64,000 bases of DNA from NCBI GenBank assembly GCA_963791495.1, contig CAWBST010000027.1, positions 372,001-436,000 on the forward strand, in the 5' to 3' direction. The notes beneath the pieces were generated by a model. It was not told where the DNA came from, searched no databases, and saw nothing but the letters and a program-made list of their open reading frames with translations. Source of the DNA: JAMXLO01 sp963791495. Lineage in GTDB: Bacteria > Pseudomonadota > Alphaproteobacteria > Acetobacterales > Acetobacteraceae. This document shows, in pieces, positions 53,025 to 61,431 of this stretch; position 1 is the first letter of the stretch, and each line of letters begins with the position of its first letter. The translations under genes were made by a program, and so were the position numbers.

Positions 53025-54092
53025 TCAGGCCGCAGCCTTCCGGTTGAGCTCCAGCCGCGCATCGACCAGTGCCACCGTCTCATCCAGCACGGCGTTGCGC
53101 ATGCCGCGCTGCGCCGCAACGCTTTGCACCAGCCGGTCCACCCGCTCGATGTTGGGCGCGCCGGCGAAGAGGGCACGCGCGGCGGACGATGGACGGATCA
53201 GTCCGTTCGCTGCCGCTGCGTACTTCTCGAATGGAACCAGGTCATCGGGCGATGCGCCGAGCAGCAGGCACAGTTCGCGCACCCAGTCGTAGATCTGCTG
53301 TGATGCCGCGAGATCCGCATGCACCGCTTCCTTGATTGTCACCGCCGCATCCGGCTTCACGCAGCGGTAGTTGCCGGTGCACAGCATCGCCCACTTGGCG
53401 AGCGGCACAAAGATCGAGTCGTGCACCTTCAGCTTCACCGGCAGATCGATCATCGCGTCGCCGGCGTCGAAGCGGATCGCCTCGATCTCGCGCTGGAACT
53501 GCCGCATGATGTTGGTGGACGCCTCGGAATCGAAGCGCGCCGCCTTGAAGTTGGTCGGCAGCGTAACCGTCAGCACGTTGATCTTGTCGTCCGGCATGCG
53601 GATCGCCTGCGGATCGGGGCTGCACAGCGTCAGGCAGCCGGGCTCGAAGTTCGCCCACACGCTGGCGTCGGTGAAGCAGTGATGCAGCCCATCTGTGTTC
53701 AGGCCGGGAATGCGCTTCAGATACGGCAGCGGCGGCATGTTCATGATCGACATGCAGGGCTTGCGGGATTTTGCCACCGCATCCAGCAGTTCGCGCACGC
53801 CGGGCGAGCGGTACTGCGGTTCCTGCATCGCCAGGGCGACGAGGTCGTAGTCGGCGGGATTGATCCCCGCGGGACCGGCGGCCGATATCTTGCCCGGCAG
53901 GTTCTTCGAATGGATCTCGACAGGCGCGGCGCGGCCCCTGATCGGCATGCGCACACGGATGCCGTCGCTGTTGATCGCCTCCACCTCGGCGGGAAGACAG
54001 ATCAGCGTCACCTCGTGGCCACCGAACAGCAGTTTCGATGCCAGCAGCGACCCGTAGGACGCGCCCATGATCAGTACTTTTTGTGTGGCCAC
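53025..54092 (-). CDS. 2-dehydropantoate 2-reductase-like (ApbA/PanE) family protein
   Basis: The 355-residue protein has an N-terminal nucleotide-binding fold (VLIMGASYGSLLASKLLFGGHEV), LVALAMQEPQY and a helical C-terminal domain (HDSIFVPLAKWAMLCTGNYR, cut). The dinucleotide loop is GASYGS rather than GxGxxG, so NADPH preference is unclear. PanE makes pantoate for coenzyme A; this variant is longer than PanE (about 300) and could act on other 2-oxo acids. It is monocistronic. Confidence 0.7.
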   Translation of the reverse strand: MATQKVLIMGASYGSLLASKLLFGGHEVTLICLPAEVEAINSDGIRVRMPIRGRAAPVEIHSKNLPGKISAAGPAGINPADYDLVALAMQEPQYRSPGVRELLDAVAKSRKPCMSIMNMPPLPYLKRIPGLNTDGLHHCFTDASVWANFEPGCLTLCSPDPQAIRMPDDKINVLTVTLPTNFKAARFDSEASTNIMRQFQREIEAIRFDAGDAMIDLPVKLKVHDSIFVPLAKWAMLCTGNYRCVKPDAAVTIKEAVHADLAASQQIYDWVRELCLLLGASPDDLVPFEKYAAAANGLIRPSSAARALFAGAPNIERVDRLVQSVAAQRGMRNAVLDETVALVDARLELNRKAAA

Positions 54093-54279
54093 TGAACGTT
54101 CACTCCCTAGTGCGGCGGAGAGGCGTGGTCCGCCATTCCCAATTGAGACGGTGCTTGGAGCCGTCCTCCCGGGCAGTCTGGCACATGGCGCGCCGCAAGT
54201 TAACCAGGTGCGAGGTCGCGCGTCGCTTGACCTGCGGCATCGGCAAGTATTACATTTCTGTCAAAGTAAGGCACAACCC

Positions 54280-54543
54280 ATGGACTCTGCAATCACCAGC
54301 AAGGGCCAGGCGACGATCCCGAAGGCGATCCGCGAGCACCTCGGATTGCGGCCGGGCGATCGGGTCAAGTTCTTCATTCACCCCGACGGCACAGTTGTTT
54401 TGTTGCCGAAGCTTCCCGTGACCGCCCTGCGCGGCATGTTCAAGTCACAACGCCCGCCCGTGAGCGTTGAGCAGATGAACGACGCCATTACGGCCGGCGC
54501 CACGTCCGGCTGGTCCGTCGGGCGCACCCGCAAACGGCGGTGA
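54280..54543 (+). CDS. AbrB/MazE-type antitoxin
   Basis: The 87-residue protein begins with the SpoVT/AbrB swapped-hairpin motif DSAITSKGQATIPKAIREHL, then RPGDRVKFFIHPDGTVVL, the classic DNA-binding and dimer part. The rest is likely the toxin-neutralising tail. The GTG start of the PIN toxin overlaps its stop by 4 bases, the usual toxin-antitoxin coupling. It should repress its own promoter. Confidence 0.9.
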   Translation: MDSAITSKGQATIPKAIREHLGLRPGDRVKFFIHPDGTVVLLPKLPVTALRGMFKSQRPPVSVEQMNDAITAGATSGWSVGRTRKRR

Positions 54544-54935
54544 TCGGCCTCGATACCAATGTCATCGTGCGTTATCTGACGCAGGATGACCTTGTTCAAT
54601 CGCCGCGGGCAGCCCGGCTGATCGAGCGCGAGCTCACCGACGACAATCCGGGATTCATTTGCGTCGTCGCGATCGTGGAAACCGCCTGGGTGCTCGAACG
54701 CACCTATGGCTTCAGCGCCGTCCAGGTGGCGGCAGGCATCGAACGCATTCTGCAGGCCGACGCCCTGGTGGTGGAAGACGAGCAACGGGTCTTCACTGCT
54801 ATGATCGCCCAGCGTGAAGGGCGCGGCTCGTTCGCTGATGCGCTGATCGGCGCGTTGGGGCAACGTGCCAGGTGCTCGGTGACAGTAACATTCGACAGGA
54901 AGGCACTGCGGCTACCGGGATTCGCGCTGCCGTAA
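54540..54935 (+). CDS. PIN-domain toxin, VapC family
   Basis: The 131-residue protein has the PIN acidic residues: D in GLDTNVIVRY, E in VVAIVETAWVL, D in GSFADALIGAL and D in TVTFDRKALRL. These bind Mg2+ for RNA cleavage. It is paired with an AbrB-type rather than VapB-type antitoxin, a combination also known from other genomes. It starts with GTG. Four acidic sites being intact suggests an active toxin. Confidence 0.88.
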   Translation: MIGLDTNVIVRYLTQDDLVQSPRAARLIERELTDDNPGFICVVAIVETAWVLERTYGFSAVQVAAGIERILQADALVVEDEQRVFTAMIAQREGRGSFADALIGALGQRARCSVTVTFDRKALRLPGFALP

Positions 54936-55129
54936 ACGACGTGCTGCACACCAGCAGAGCTGCCAAACAGGCTTCGATATGCCGGAAGTGAGCCCACCGG
55001 CTGTGTTATCGGTTCGCCTCGGGTGGCATCCTGTGATACGAGATCGTCCTGGTGTCGACGCAATCGCAAGGCGTTCGCAACGGCCCAATTTGCCGGAAAC
55101 TCCGTCGTGCGAGAGTTCGTGGGGGGCAC

Positions 55130-55545
55130 ATGGCCACACTGAATGTCGCGGTTCTCTCTTCGGAGCAACGTGAGATCTGGCAGGCCGAACAGGCGTATTG
55201 GGCGCTCGTCAAAAACCGCGATGTCGAAGGACTGATCGGGCTTGCGCACGACCGGGTAACCGCATGGCCACCGTTGCGTCGGCGCCGATGGATAGCGTCG
55301 GCTTCCGCGAAGACGCCCGAATGCGCGGCGAGCGTGACGCCATCGCCGCCTATGAACTGAGTTTTCACACCATCGAAGTGCATGGCGACACAGCGATCGT
55401 TTACTACACCGTCGCCGCGATCAGCAGCACCACACCGCCCGACGCGGCGGCACCCGGCAAGAGGCGAGCGTGCATCACGCATACCTGGATAAGGGACTGC
55501 GGCGCGTGGCGGCTTGCGGGTGGCATGTCGCGGCCCGCAGGCTAG
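55130..55545 (+). pseudogene. DUF4440/SnoaL-like protein, frameshifted near 55268
   Basis: From ATG 55130 the N-terminal part (SSEQREIWQAEQAYWALVKN, RDVEGLIGLAHDRVTAW) reads as a nuclear-transport-factor-2-like protein. The remainder lies in the frame one base earlier: RDAIAAYELSFHTIEVHGD then TAIVYYTVAA. A single-base change near 55268 separates them. The next gene relic (cyclase) supports decay here. Intact relatives are about 140 residues with cone-shaped fold. Confidence 0.72.
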
Positions 55546-55572
55546 GCTCGAGCGGCCGGATGTCGGTGACCC

Positions 55573-55710
55573 GGCCGATCACCGGGTGGCCGAAAGCTGA
55601 TCGCGGTGATGTATGCCGACATGCTGGGCTAGAGCCGCCTGATCGCGCTGGATGACATTGGAACGCTTGAACGGCTGCGCGCGCTCCGGCGCGACGTCAT
55701 CGATCCGGCG
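55573..55710 (+). pseudogene. Adenylate cyclase N-terminal remnant
   Basis: About 40 codons match the cyclase at 27045-28841 (RKLIAVMYADMLG, stop, SRLIALDDIGTLERLRALRR, then DVIDPA; 31 of 40 identical). A TAG at 55630-55632 replaces the conserved tyrosine of GYSRL. After DPA the similarity ends and the frame runs on as unrelated sequence. It is the start of a second class III cyclase that has been lost. Confidence 0.8.
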
Positions 55711-55951
55711 AGGTCCCTACGGGCGACCGAGCTGATCGAACGCGTCTCAGCGAAGAGAATCCCGGCTTATCAAGCCCGCGGTTCCTCCAATTCGGCCTGA
55801 GGGACACGTCAGCAAATTCAATCGCAACCGTTCGCATCGTCATTGCTCGCGCTTCGTTCGGTCGCTACGGGCGATGCCCATGCTGCCAGCGGATTGACTC
55901 CAGGCTACTCGAATACGGTAGGGGAGCGGCCTAAAACCGATGCAAACCCAC
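55711..55951. other. Intergenic stretch without a gene
   Basis: About 240 bases follow the cyclase remnant. I see only an open tail of the remnant's frame (to a stop at 55800) and no hairpin, promoter or gene. It is probably degraded sequence. Confidence 0.5.
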
Positions 55952-56545
55952 TCAGTCAATTCGAAAGGAGATAAGGGTAACTTCACCACCGGTCAGACGA
56001 AAGAGCGCGTCCTGCGGCGCATCAAGGCGGAACGCGTCGGCAGTATTTAGACCGAGATAAAGGCCGCGAAGTACCCGTCCGGCAACACCGTGGGACACGA
56101 TGATACGCGATTCTGCATAATGATCAGCAACACGGCGCAGGGCGCGGTCCAGTCGCCTGGTCAATGTCTCGAGATCTTCACCGTCGGGCGACTGAAGCGA
56201 CATCGTTTCGCTCGCCGCGGCGGCTTGCAGCGCCGGCCAGCGCTTCTCCATCTCTGCCTGCGTCATCCCCTCGGCCGATCCCATTCCGATCTCTATCAGA
56301 TCGGCAGCAACGATGAGCGGTCTCTCCACCGCAGTCACATCGGCAATGATGTTTGCGGTTTGGAGAGCGCGGCCGAGAGGACTCGAAAAAATCACGCAGT
56401 CCCGGGGGTCGATCAAAGTGGCAAGCGTCTCTCCCGCGCGTCGTGCCTGTTCGCGCCCCAGCTCCGTAAGCGGAGAGTCCGTGTGTCCGTGGTGGCGCCG
56501 TTCCAGGTTGAACGCGGTCTGCCCGTGACGAACGAGGTAAATCAT
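55952..56545 (-). CDS. Histidine phosphatase (phosphoglycerate mutase-like) family protein
   Basis: The 197-residue protein begins IYLVRHGQTAFNLERRHHGHTDSPL with the phospho-histidine (RHG), then SSPLGRALQTANII, the glutamate of LIEIGMGSAEG and IIVSHGV, the second histidine. All four catalytic residues are present. It removes phosphates from a small metabolite such as a sugar or cobalamin precursor; CobC and GpmB-like roles are both possible. ATG 56545 follows GGAGAGG. It diverges from argD. Confidence 0.86.
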   Translation of the reverse strand: MIYLVRHGQTAFNLERRHHGHTDSPLTELGREQARRAGETLATLIDPRDCVIFSSPLGRALQTANIIADVTAVERPLIVAADLIEIGMGSAEGMTQAEMEKRWPALQAAAASETMSLQSPDGEDLETLTRRLDRALRRVADHYAESRIIVSHGVAGRVLRGLYLGLNTADAFRLDAPQDALFRLTGGEVTLISFRID

Positions 56546-56736
56546 CGCCTCTCCAATCAAGCGGCACGGGTCGGCTCGGACCCGTAGCGGAATTCGAACT
56601 GGCGCACCACCGACCCGACGCCTCGTTTGACTTCGATCTGCCCAACCGCCAATGATCCGCGTTTCTCTGGCCCGCCGCCCCGATCGGTTGCGGGCAGGGG
56701 GCCCATTGGGGAAACCGCAGAAGGGGTTGCTTACTC

Positions 56737-57933
56737 ATGATTTCCGCCCTGTTGCCGAATTACGCCCGTGCCGACCTCGCCTTCGAGCGGGGCGAAGGCG
56801 CTTGGTTGTTCACGGTGGACGGGCGACGACTGCTCGACTTCGGGTCAGGCATCGCCACTGCCTCGCTGGGCCACGGGCATCCGCATCTGTCCAAGGCGAT
56901 CGCCGAGCAGGCCGCCAAGGTGATGCACGTGTCGAACCTGTATCGCATACCGGAAGCCGAGCGGCTGGCGCAGCGGCTGGTGGATGCGACGTTCGCGGAC
57001 AGCGTGTTCTTCTGCAACTCGGGCGCGGAAGCGAACGAGGGCATGATCAAGATGATGCGCCGCGCCATGTTCGACGCGGGCAAGGGCGAGCGCTTCCGCT
57101 TCGTCGTGTTCGAGGGCGCGTTCCATGGCCGTACGCTGGCGACGCTTGCCGCCACCGGCAACGCCAAGTACCTGGAGGGCTTCGGCCCGGTGGTCGAGGG
57201 CTTCGATCAGGTGCCGTTCAACAACATGAACGCGGTGCGCAACGCGATCGGTCCGGCCACTGCCGGCATCATCGTCGAGCCGATCCAGGGCGAAGGCGGC
57301 GTGCGTCCCGCCGACATGCAGTTCCTGCGCGACCTGCGCGCAGTGTGCGACGAGTACGGTCTGATCCTCGGCATGGACGAGGTGCAGTCCGGCATCGGGC
57401 GCACCGGCAAGCTGTTCGCGCATGAATGGGCAGGAATCACGCCCGACGTCATGTCGGCGGCTAAGGGTATCGGCGGCGGCTTCCCCCTCGGCGCCGTGTT
57501 GGCGAAGGAGCAGTACGCCAAGGCGCTGAAGCCGGGCACGCATGGCACCACGTTCGGCGGCAACCCGCTCGCGTGTGCTGCCGGCAATGCGGTGCTGGAC
57601 GTGGTACTTGCGCCCGGTTTCCTCGAAGGTGTCGAGCGCAAGGGGCGCAAGCTGCGCGCCGAACTCGACAAGCTCGCGCGCGAGTTCCCGCAGGTTTACG
57701 AGGACGCGCGCGGCATGGGCCTGCTGCAGGGCCTGAAGTGCGTGTTGCCGCAGGGCGAGGTGCAGGCCGCCTGCATCGCAGAGGGCCTGATGGCGATCAC
57801 CGCTGGCGAGAACGTGCTGCGCCTCGCGCCGCCGCTTGTGGTCACCGACGCGGACCTCGATGAGGCGATCGCGATGCTGCGCCGTGCGACGCGCCGTGTG
57901 CTGCCCTCGAATGCGAAGGCGGCAGCGAAATGA
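56737..57933 (+). CDS. argD: Acetylornithine aminotransferase
   Basis: The 398-residue PLP enzyme has FCNSGAEANEGMIKMMRR, FEGAFHGRTLATLAATG, EPIQGEGGVRPA, LGMDEVQSGIGRTGKLF and the PLP lysine near SAAKGIGGGFPLGA. It converts N-acetylglutamate semialdehyde to acetylornithine. It has its own leader (167-190 bases from the divergent phosphatase). It is followed by argF with a 4-base overlap (ATGA). Confidence 0.94.
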   Translation: MISALLPNYARADLAFERGEGAWLFTVDGRRLLDFGSGIATASLGHGHPHLSKAIAEQAAKVMHVSNLYRIPEAERLAQRLVDATFADSVFFCNSGAEANEGMIKMMRRAMFDAGKGERFRFVVFEGAFHGRTLATLAATGNAKYLEGFGPVVEGFDQVPFNNMNAVRNAIGPATAGIIVEPIQGEGGVRPADMQFLRDLRAVCDEYGLILGMDEVQSGIGRTGKLFAHEWAGITPDVMSAAKGIGGGFPLGAVLAKEQYAKALKPGTHGTTFGGNPLACAAGNAVLDVVLAPGFLEGVERKGRKLRAELDKLAREFPQVYEDARGMGLLQGLKCVLPQGEVQAACIAEGLMAITAGENVLRLAPPLVVTDADLDEAIAMLRRATRRVLPSNAKAAAK

Positions 57934-58964
57934 GTGCCTCGCTCAGGCGGACCGAACGGTCCGAGGGGCGGACCACCGACAAGGTGCCTGGCCCGAGACA
58001 CTTTCTTGACCTGCGCGACTTCGATCCGACGACGCTGCGCCAAATGTTGGACGTCGCCGCCAACTACAAGCGCGCCGGCGTGTCATCGCGTCCGCTTGCC
58101 GGCAAGACTTTGGCGCTGATCTTCGAGAAGCCATCTACCCGCACGCGCGTATCGTTCGAGGTCGGCATGCGCCAGCTGGGTGGCGAGGTGATCGTGCTGT
58201 CGGCTCGCGACATGCAGAGCGGTCGCGGCGAGACGCCCGCCGACACCGCGCGCGTGCTGTCACGCTATGTCGACGCGATCATGCTGCGCACCGACAATGT
58301 CGCAAAGCTGCACGAGCTGGCGGAGTTCGCCACTGTGCCGGTGATCAACGGCCTGACGGATACTTCGCATCCCTGCCAGCTCATGGCCGACGTGCTGACG
58401 TTCGAGGAGCAGCGCGGGCCGATTGCCGGCCAGGTGTTCGCCTGGTGCGGCGACGGCAACAACGTCGCGCGCAGCTGGATCGAGGCGGCGGTGCGCTTCG
58501 GCTTCACGCTGCGGATGGCCACACCGGATGCGCTGCGTCCGCCGACCGAGCTGATCGAATGGGCACGCGCGCAGGGCGGCAAGATCGAGCTGACCGACGA
58601 TCCGGAGAAGGCGGTCGCCGGTGCGCGATGCGTCGTGACCGACACCTGGGTGTCGATGGCGGACGACCCCAACACCAATCGCCACAACATGTTGGCGCCG
58701 TATCGCGTCACCGGCGCGCTGATGGCGAAGGCGGCGGCGGATGCGCTGTTCATGCACTGCCTGCCGGCGCATCGCGGCGAAGAGGTCACTGCAGAGGTGA
58801 TCGACGGTGCGCAGTCGGTGGTGTTCGACGAGGCGGAGAATCGCCTGCATGCGCAGAAGGGCGTGCTGGCCTGGGTGCTTGGCGCAGTACCGATAGCGTG
58901 CACGAAACGTTCTGGCCAAGCGACCGGGGGCGTGCTAGATAACCAGGAAGCGAGGCCGTTGTAG
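57930..58964 (+). CDS. argF: Ornithine carbamoyltransferase
   Basis: The 344-residue protein has IFEKPSTRTRVSFEVGM (carbamoyl phosphate site), MLRT, HPCQLMADVLTFEE, WCGDGNNVARSW, and HCLPAHRGEEV with the catalytic cysteine. It makes citrulline from ornithine. The usual C-terminus is near GVLAWVLGAVP; here it runs 23 residues further, its stop lying inside a long hairpin. Arginine synthesis argD-argF order is common in alphaproteobacteria. Confidence 0.94.
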   Translation: MSASLRRTERSEGRTTDKVPGPRHFLDLRDFDPTTLRQMLDVAANYKRAGVSSRPLAGKTLALIFEKPSTRTRVSFEVGMRQLGGEVIVLSARDMQSGRGETPADTARVLSRYVDAIMLRTDNVAKLHELAEFATVPVINGLTDTSHPCQLMADVLTFEEQRGPIAGQVFAWCGDGNNVARSWIEAAVRFGFTLRMATPDALRPPTELIEWARAQGGKIELTDDPEKAVAGARCVVTDTWVSMADDPNTNRHNMLAPYRVTGALMAKAAADALFMHCLPAHRGEEVTAEVIDGAQSVVFDEAENRLHAQKGVLAWVLGAVPIACTKRSGQATGGVLDNQEARPL

Positions 58965-58982
58965 CGGCCTCGCCCCCTGGTT
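58941..58982. terminator. Long hairpin spanning the argF stop codon
   Basis: GCGAGGCCG/CGGCCTCGC (58950-58973) with loop TTGTAG, extended by AACCAGG/CCTGGTT (58941-58982) outside an internal loop. It can terminate argF and, on the other strand, the Trp-rich micro-ORF transcript. Confidence 0.6.
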
Positions 58983-58985
58983 GGG

Positions 58986-59060
58986 CTAACGGCGGCGTGC
59001 GATCACAAATCGCACCCGCCACCGGCCCCACCAGAGTTCCCAGACAATGCGATCAAGCAT
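58986..59060 (-). CDS. Trp-rich micro-ORF, 24 residues
   Basis: Start ATG 59060-59058 follows AGGGGAG six bases upstream, one of the best ribosome sites in this window. The peptide has tryptophan at positions 7, 10, 11 and 14 and ends in Arg-Arg-Arg. It reads leftward, with a 10-bp hairpin (59078-59101) before it, a 12-bp dyad over its last third (58991-59019) and the long hairpin after it. This layout resembles a stand-alone trp-type leader peptide, but no trp gene follows on this strand; the next DNA is argF in the opposite direction. It may instead encode a small membrane-active peptide. Existence as a protein is inferred only. Confidence 0.5.
   Translation of the reverse strand: MLDRIVWELWWGRWRVRFVIARRR
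58991..59019. repeat. Dyad within the micro-ORF
   Basis: GTGCGAT/ATCGCAC around CACAA, extended by GGCGG/CCGCC with one bulged C. In the leftward transcript it covers the last codons of the Trp-rich ORF and can alternate with neighbouring hairpins. Confidence 0.6.
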
Positions 59061-59077
59061 TGCGGTCTCCCCTGATG

Positions 59078-59101
59078 GCTCCCGGCATGATTGCCGGGAG
59101 C
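59078..59101. terminator. 10-bp hairpin
   Basis: GCTCCCGGCA and TGCCGGGAGC around TGAT. It lies 114 bases beyond the argF stop and upstream of the micro-ORF on the other strand. It can serve as a terminator for argF or as a leader structure for the micro-ORF. Confidence 0.6.
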
Positions 59102-59166
59102 ATCCTTGGGATACGCTGGAAAGGATGACGGACGGTTAGCGGCGGTTCACCCGCGCGTCTGGTGGT

Positions 59167-61245
59167 TCAGTCTGACAGCATCGTTTCAAGCATTGTCACT
59201 GCGCCGATTGTCGGCCTGCGACGTTGTGCCGCCGCTCGCGTGATGGCCGCTATCAGCTCGGTCCGGGTGAAGGGTTTTGCCAGGTACTCGGACACGCCGG
59301 CATGACGGCATTCCTCCGCATGCTGGTCGGGCGCATTCGCCGTCAGTGCGACAATGGGCACCTGACGCCGTTGCCCCTCCAATACCCTGATGCGTCGTGT
59401 CGCCTCCAGGCCGTCAACATCGGGCATGCTCATGTCCATCAACACCACGTCGAAGTCGTGATCCGTGGCGAGCCGAACGGCTTCACTGCCATCGCTCGCC
59501 TCGATGGCCGTATGCCCGGCCTGGCGGAGGAATGACGTTGTCACCGCCCGATCGACCGCCGTGTCGTCAACCACCAGCACGCACAATCGGCGCTCGGCCA
59601 CGGCTTGCGTTTCATCCGCAACGGCAGCAGGCAGTTCCAGCCAGAAGATGCTGCCCCCGCCCGGGTTGTCGCGATGGCCCATGTGCCCACCCATGGACCG
59701 GGCCAGGCGGTGCGCAATCGCGAGCCCAAGCCCTGTGCCTTCGGTGCTGGTGCGTCCCGTTCCAAACCGTTCGTATTTCTTGAACAGAAGATGCCGAAAT
59801 CCTTCGGGTATGCCGATGCCGGTATCGACCACTTCGATCATGAGGTGGTTCTCATCCCCGGTCACACGCAGCTCAACCGTTCCCTGGGATGTATATTTCA
59901 CCGCGTTGCTGAGCAGGTTCACCAGGATCTGCCGAACCTGGACTTCGTCGGTCACGAACTGGGTTGGCGCGCCCGGTGCCACTGTGATCCGCGTCTCCAG
60001 GCCACGGACCCTCGCTTCAGGTTCGACGAATGCCATGCATTCTTCGACCAGCGGTCGCACGTCGATCCGCCGCATGTGCAACGCCGGTCCCAGTGCCTCG
60101 ATCCGGGCATAGTCCAGCGCGAGGTCGACTACCTCGCGCATACGCTCACCCGCACGGACGATCTCCGCCACTTGCCGCGACTGAGCCGGGTGGAGGCTGC
60201 CCTCGCTCAACAGTCGATCCGCATGGCTCAAAACGCCGTGCAGCGGCGCACGCAGTTCGCGGTTCAGGGTTGTTAGGAAACGCGATTTCTCGTGGCTCTC
60301 ACGCTGCGCCGCCTCACGCCTGCGTTTCTCCCGCCATAGCCCTCGCATCGCCAGTGCGAGCATCGAGGCGAGCGCGACCGCTCCACCCGCGAGCCACCAG
60401 GGAACCGGCAAGACGTCTCTCTGCTCGACCGGTGTGGTGACGCTCACGACCAGCGGCAAAGTGCCGACGCGACGAAATACAAATCGCCGCTCGACATGGT
60501 CCCTTGGGTCGACGGCCGTGAATGGCGGCAGCTCGCCCCGGGCAAAGAGATAAAACGGCGCGGGTGGGTCGACGTGATGGCCGATTTCCTTCAGATCGAA
60601 GGGCAATCGCATCAGCACCAGGCCATCGTCACGCAACAGTGTCACCAACTCGGCCGGATGAAGCTCGTGTCGGCTCAGCAGTTCGCGGAAAGCCGCGAGT
60701 CGCACCCCCATGACGACAATGCCGCCAAACCTGCCATCGTTGGTCGTGATCCGACGGCTGACCGTGACTCCGACGCTGTCTTCTGAGTCAGGCGAGAACG
60801 GCTTACCCACAATGAGTCCTTTGGTAGGGTTGCGCCGCTGGGCGTCGAAGTACTCCTGGTTCGACCAGTTGCTCAAGGGCTCATCCGGTTTCGATGTGGC
60901 GAGAACGCCGCCCTTTGCATCCAGAACCTCGAGGAAGGCGATATGGCGATCGCGTGGCGTCCGCCGAAACAGCAGCGCATTCCGTTGCTCCGGAGTGAGG
61001 TCCTGGCTGGCCGGAGTTTGGTCACCTCCCGTGACGATGCCGAGGATGAGGTCGAGTTGCTCCACATTGCGCTCGACGCTCTGGGCGACCGCGCCGGCCA
61101 GGCGGAGTTCGGGGCTCTCCTGCTGCCAGATCTGAGACGGATAGGCCAGCCAGGCGCCGGCAACGACCACCGCCGTGAACATGAGACCGACAAACAGGAC
61201 CACCAGGCCGTGCCTGGTGGTCAACAGAGATTGCAACCCGCGCAT
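59167..61245 (-). CDS. Hybrid sensor kinase-like protein with a missing phosphoacceptor histidine
   Basis: The 692-residue protein has a first membrane helix (VVLFVGLMFTAVVVAGAWL), a periplasmic Cache-type sensor (to about 280), a second helix (LAGGAVALASMLALAM), a HisKA-type dimer region, an HATPase (NLLSNAVKYTS, DTGIGIP, GTGLGLAIAHRL) and a receiver (VLMDMSMPDVDG). The H-box reads LNRELRAPL instead of SHELRTPL: R329 stands where the phosphoacceptor His should be. The ATP site and receiver look intact. It might be a pseudokinase or signal through another residue; a sequence error (CAC to CGC) is possible. It stands alone. Confidence 0.88.
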   Translation of the reverse strand: MRGLQSLLTTRHGLVVLFVGLMFTAVVVAGAWLAYPSQIWQQESPELRLAGAVAQSVERNVEQLDLILGIVTGGDQTPASQDLTPEQRNALLFRRTPRDRHIAFLEVLDAKGGVLATSKPDEPLSNWSNQEYFDAQRRNPTKGLIVGKPFSPDSEDSVGVTVSRRITTNDGRFGGIVVMGVRLAAFRELLSRHELHPAELVTLLRDDGLVLMRLPFDLKEIGHHVDPPAPFYLFARGELPPFTAVDPRDHVERRFVFRRVGTLPLVVSVTTPVEQRDVLPVPWWLAGGAVALASMLALAMRGLWREKRRREAAQRESHEKSRFLTTLNRELRAPLHGVLSHADRLLSEGSLHPAQSRQVAEIVRAGERMREVVDLALDYARIEALGPALHMRRIDVRPLVEECMAFVEPEARVRGLETRITVAPGAPTQFVTDEVQVRQILVNLLSNAVKYTSQGTVELRVTGDENHLMIEVVDTGIGIPEGFRHLLFKKYERFGTGRTSTEGTGLGLAIAHRLARSMGGHMGHRDNPGGGSIFWLELPAAVADETQAVAERRLCVLVVDDTAVDRAVTTSFLRQAGHTAIEASDGSEAVRLATDHDFDVVLMDMSMPDVDGLEATRRIRVLEGQRRQVPIVALTANAPDQHAEECRHAGVSEYLAKPFTRTELIAAITRAAAQRRRPTIGAVTMLETMLSD

Positions 61246-61431
61246 CCTGTGCGTACCAGCCTATCCAAACGCTACCGCCTCTTTGGCGCAGCAATCGTAG
61301 CGCAAATTCTTTAGCCAACCGTTGACGCCGTCCGGCAGCCGATCGCACGGGGTGATCCCAAACTAAAGGCTTGAGCATCAAAACAGGATGCTTCATAAGC
61401 GATATGGATATATGAGCCATCAGCTGCATAA

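Noticed and set aside
56580..56640. TTCGAA within an inverted context resembling a tRNA T-loop
   Set aside because: No acceptor, D or anticodon stems could be folded around it on either strand.
56557..56652. 31-codon TTG-started frame just upstream of the histidine phosphatase
   Set aside because: The composition is protein-like and its stop overlaps the phosphatase leader, but there is no good ribosome site and it is too short to support.
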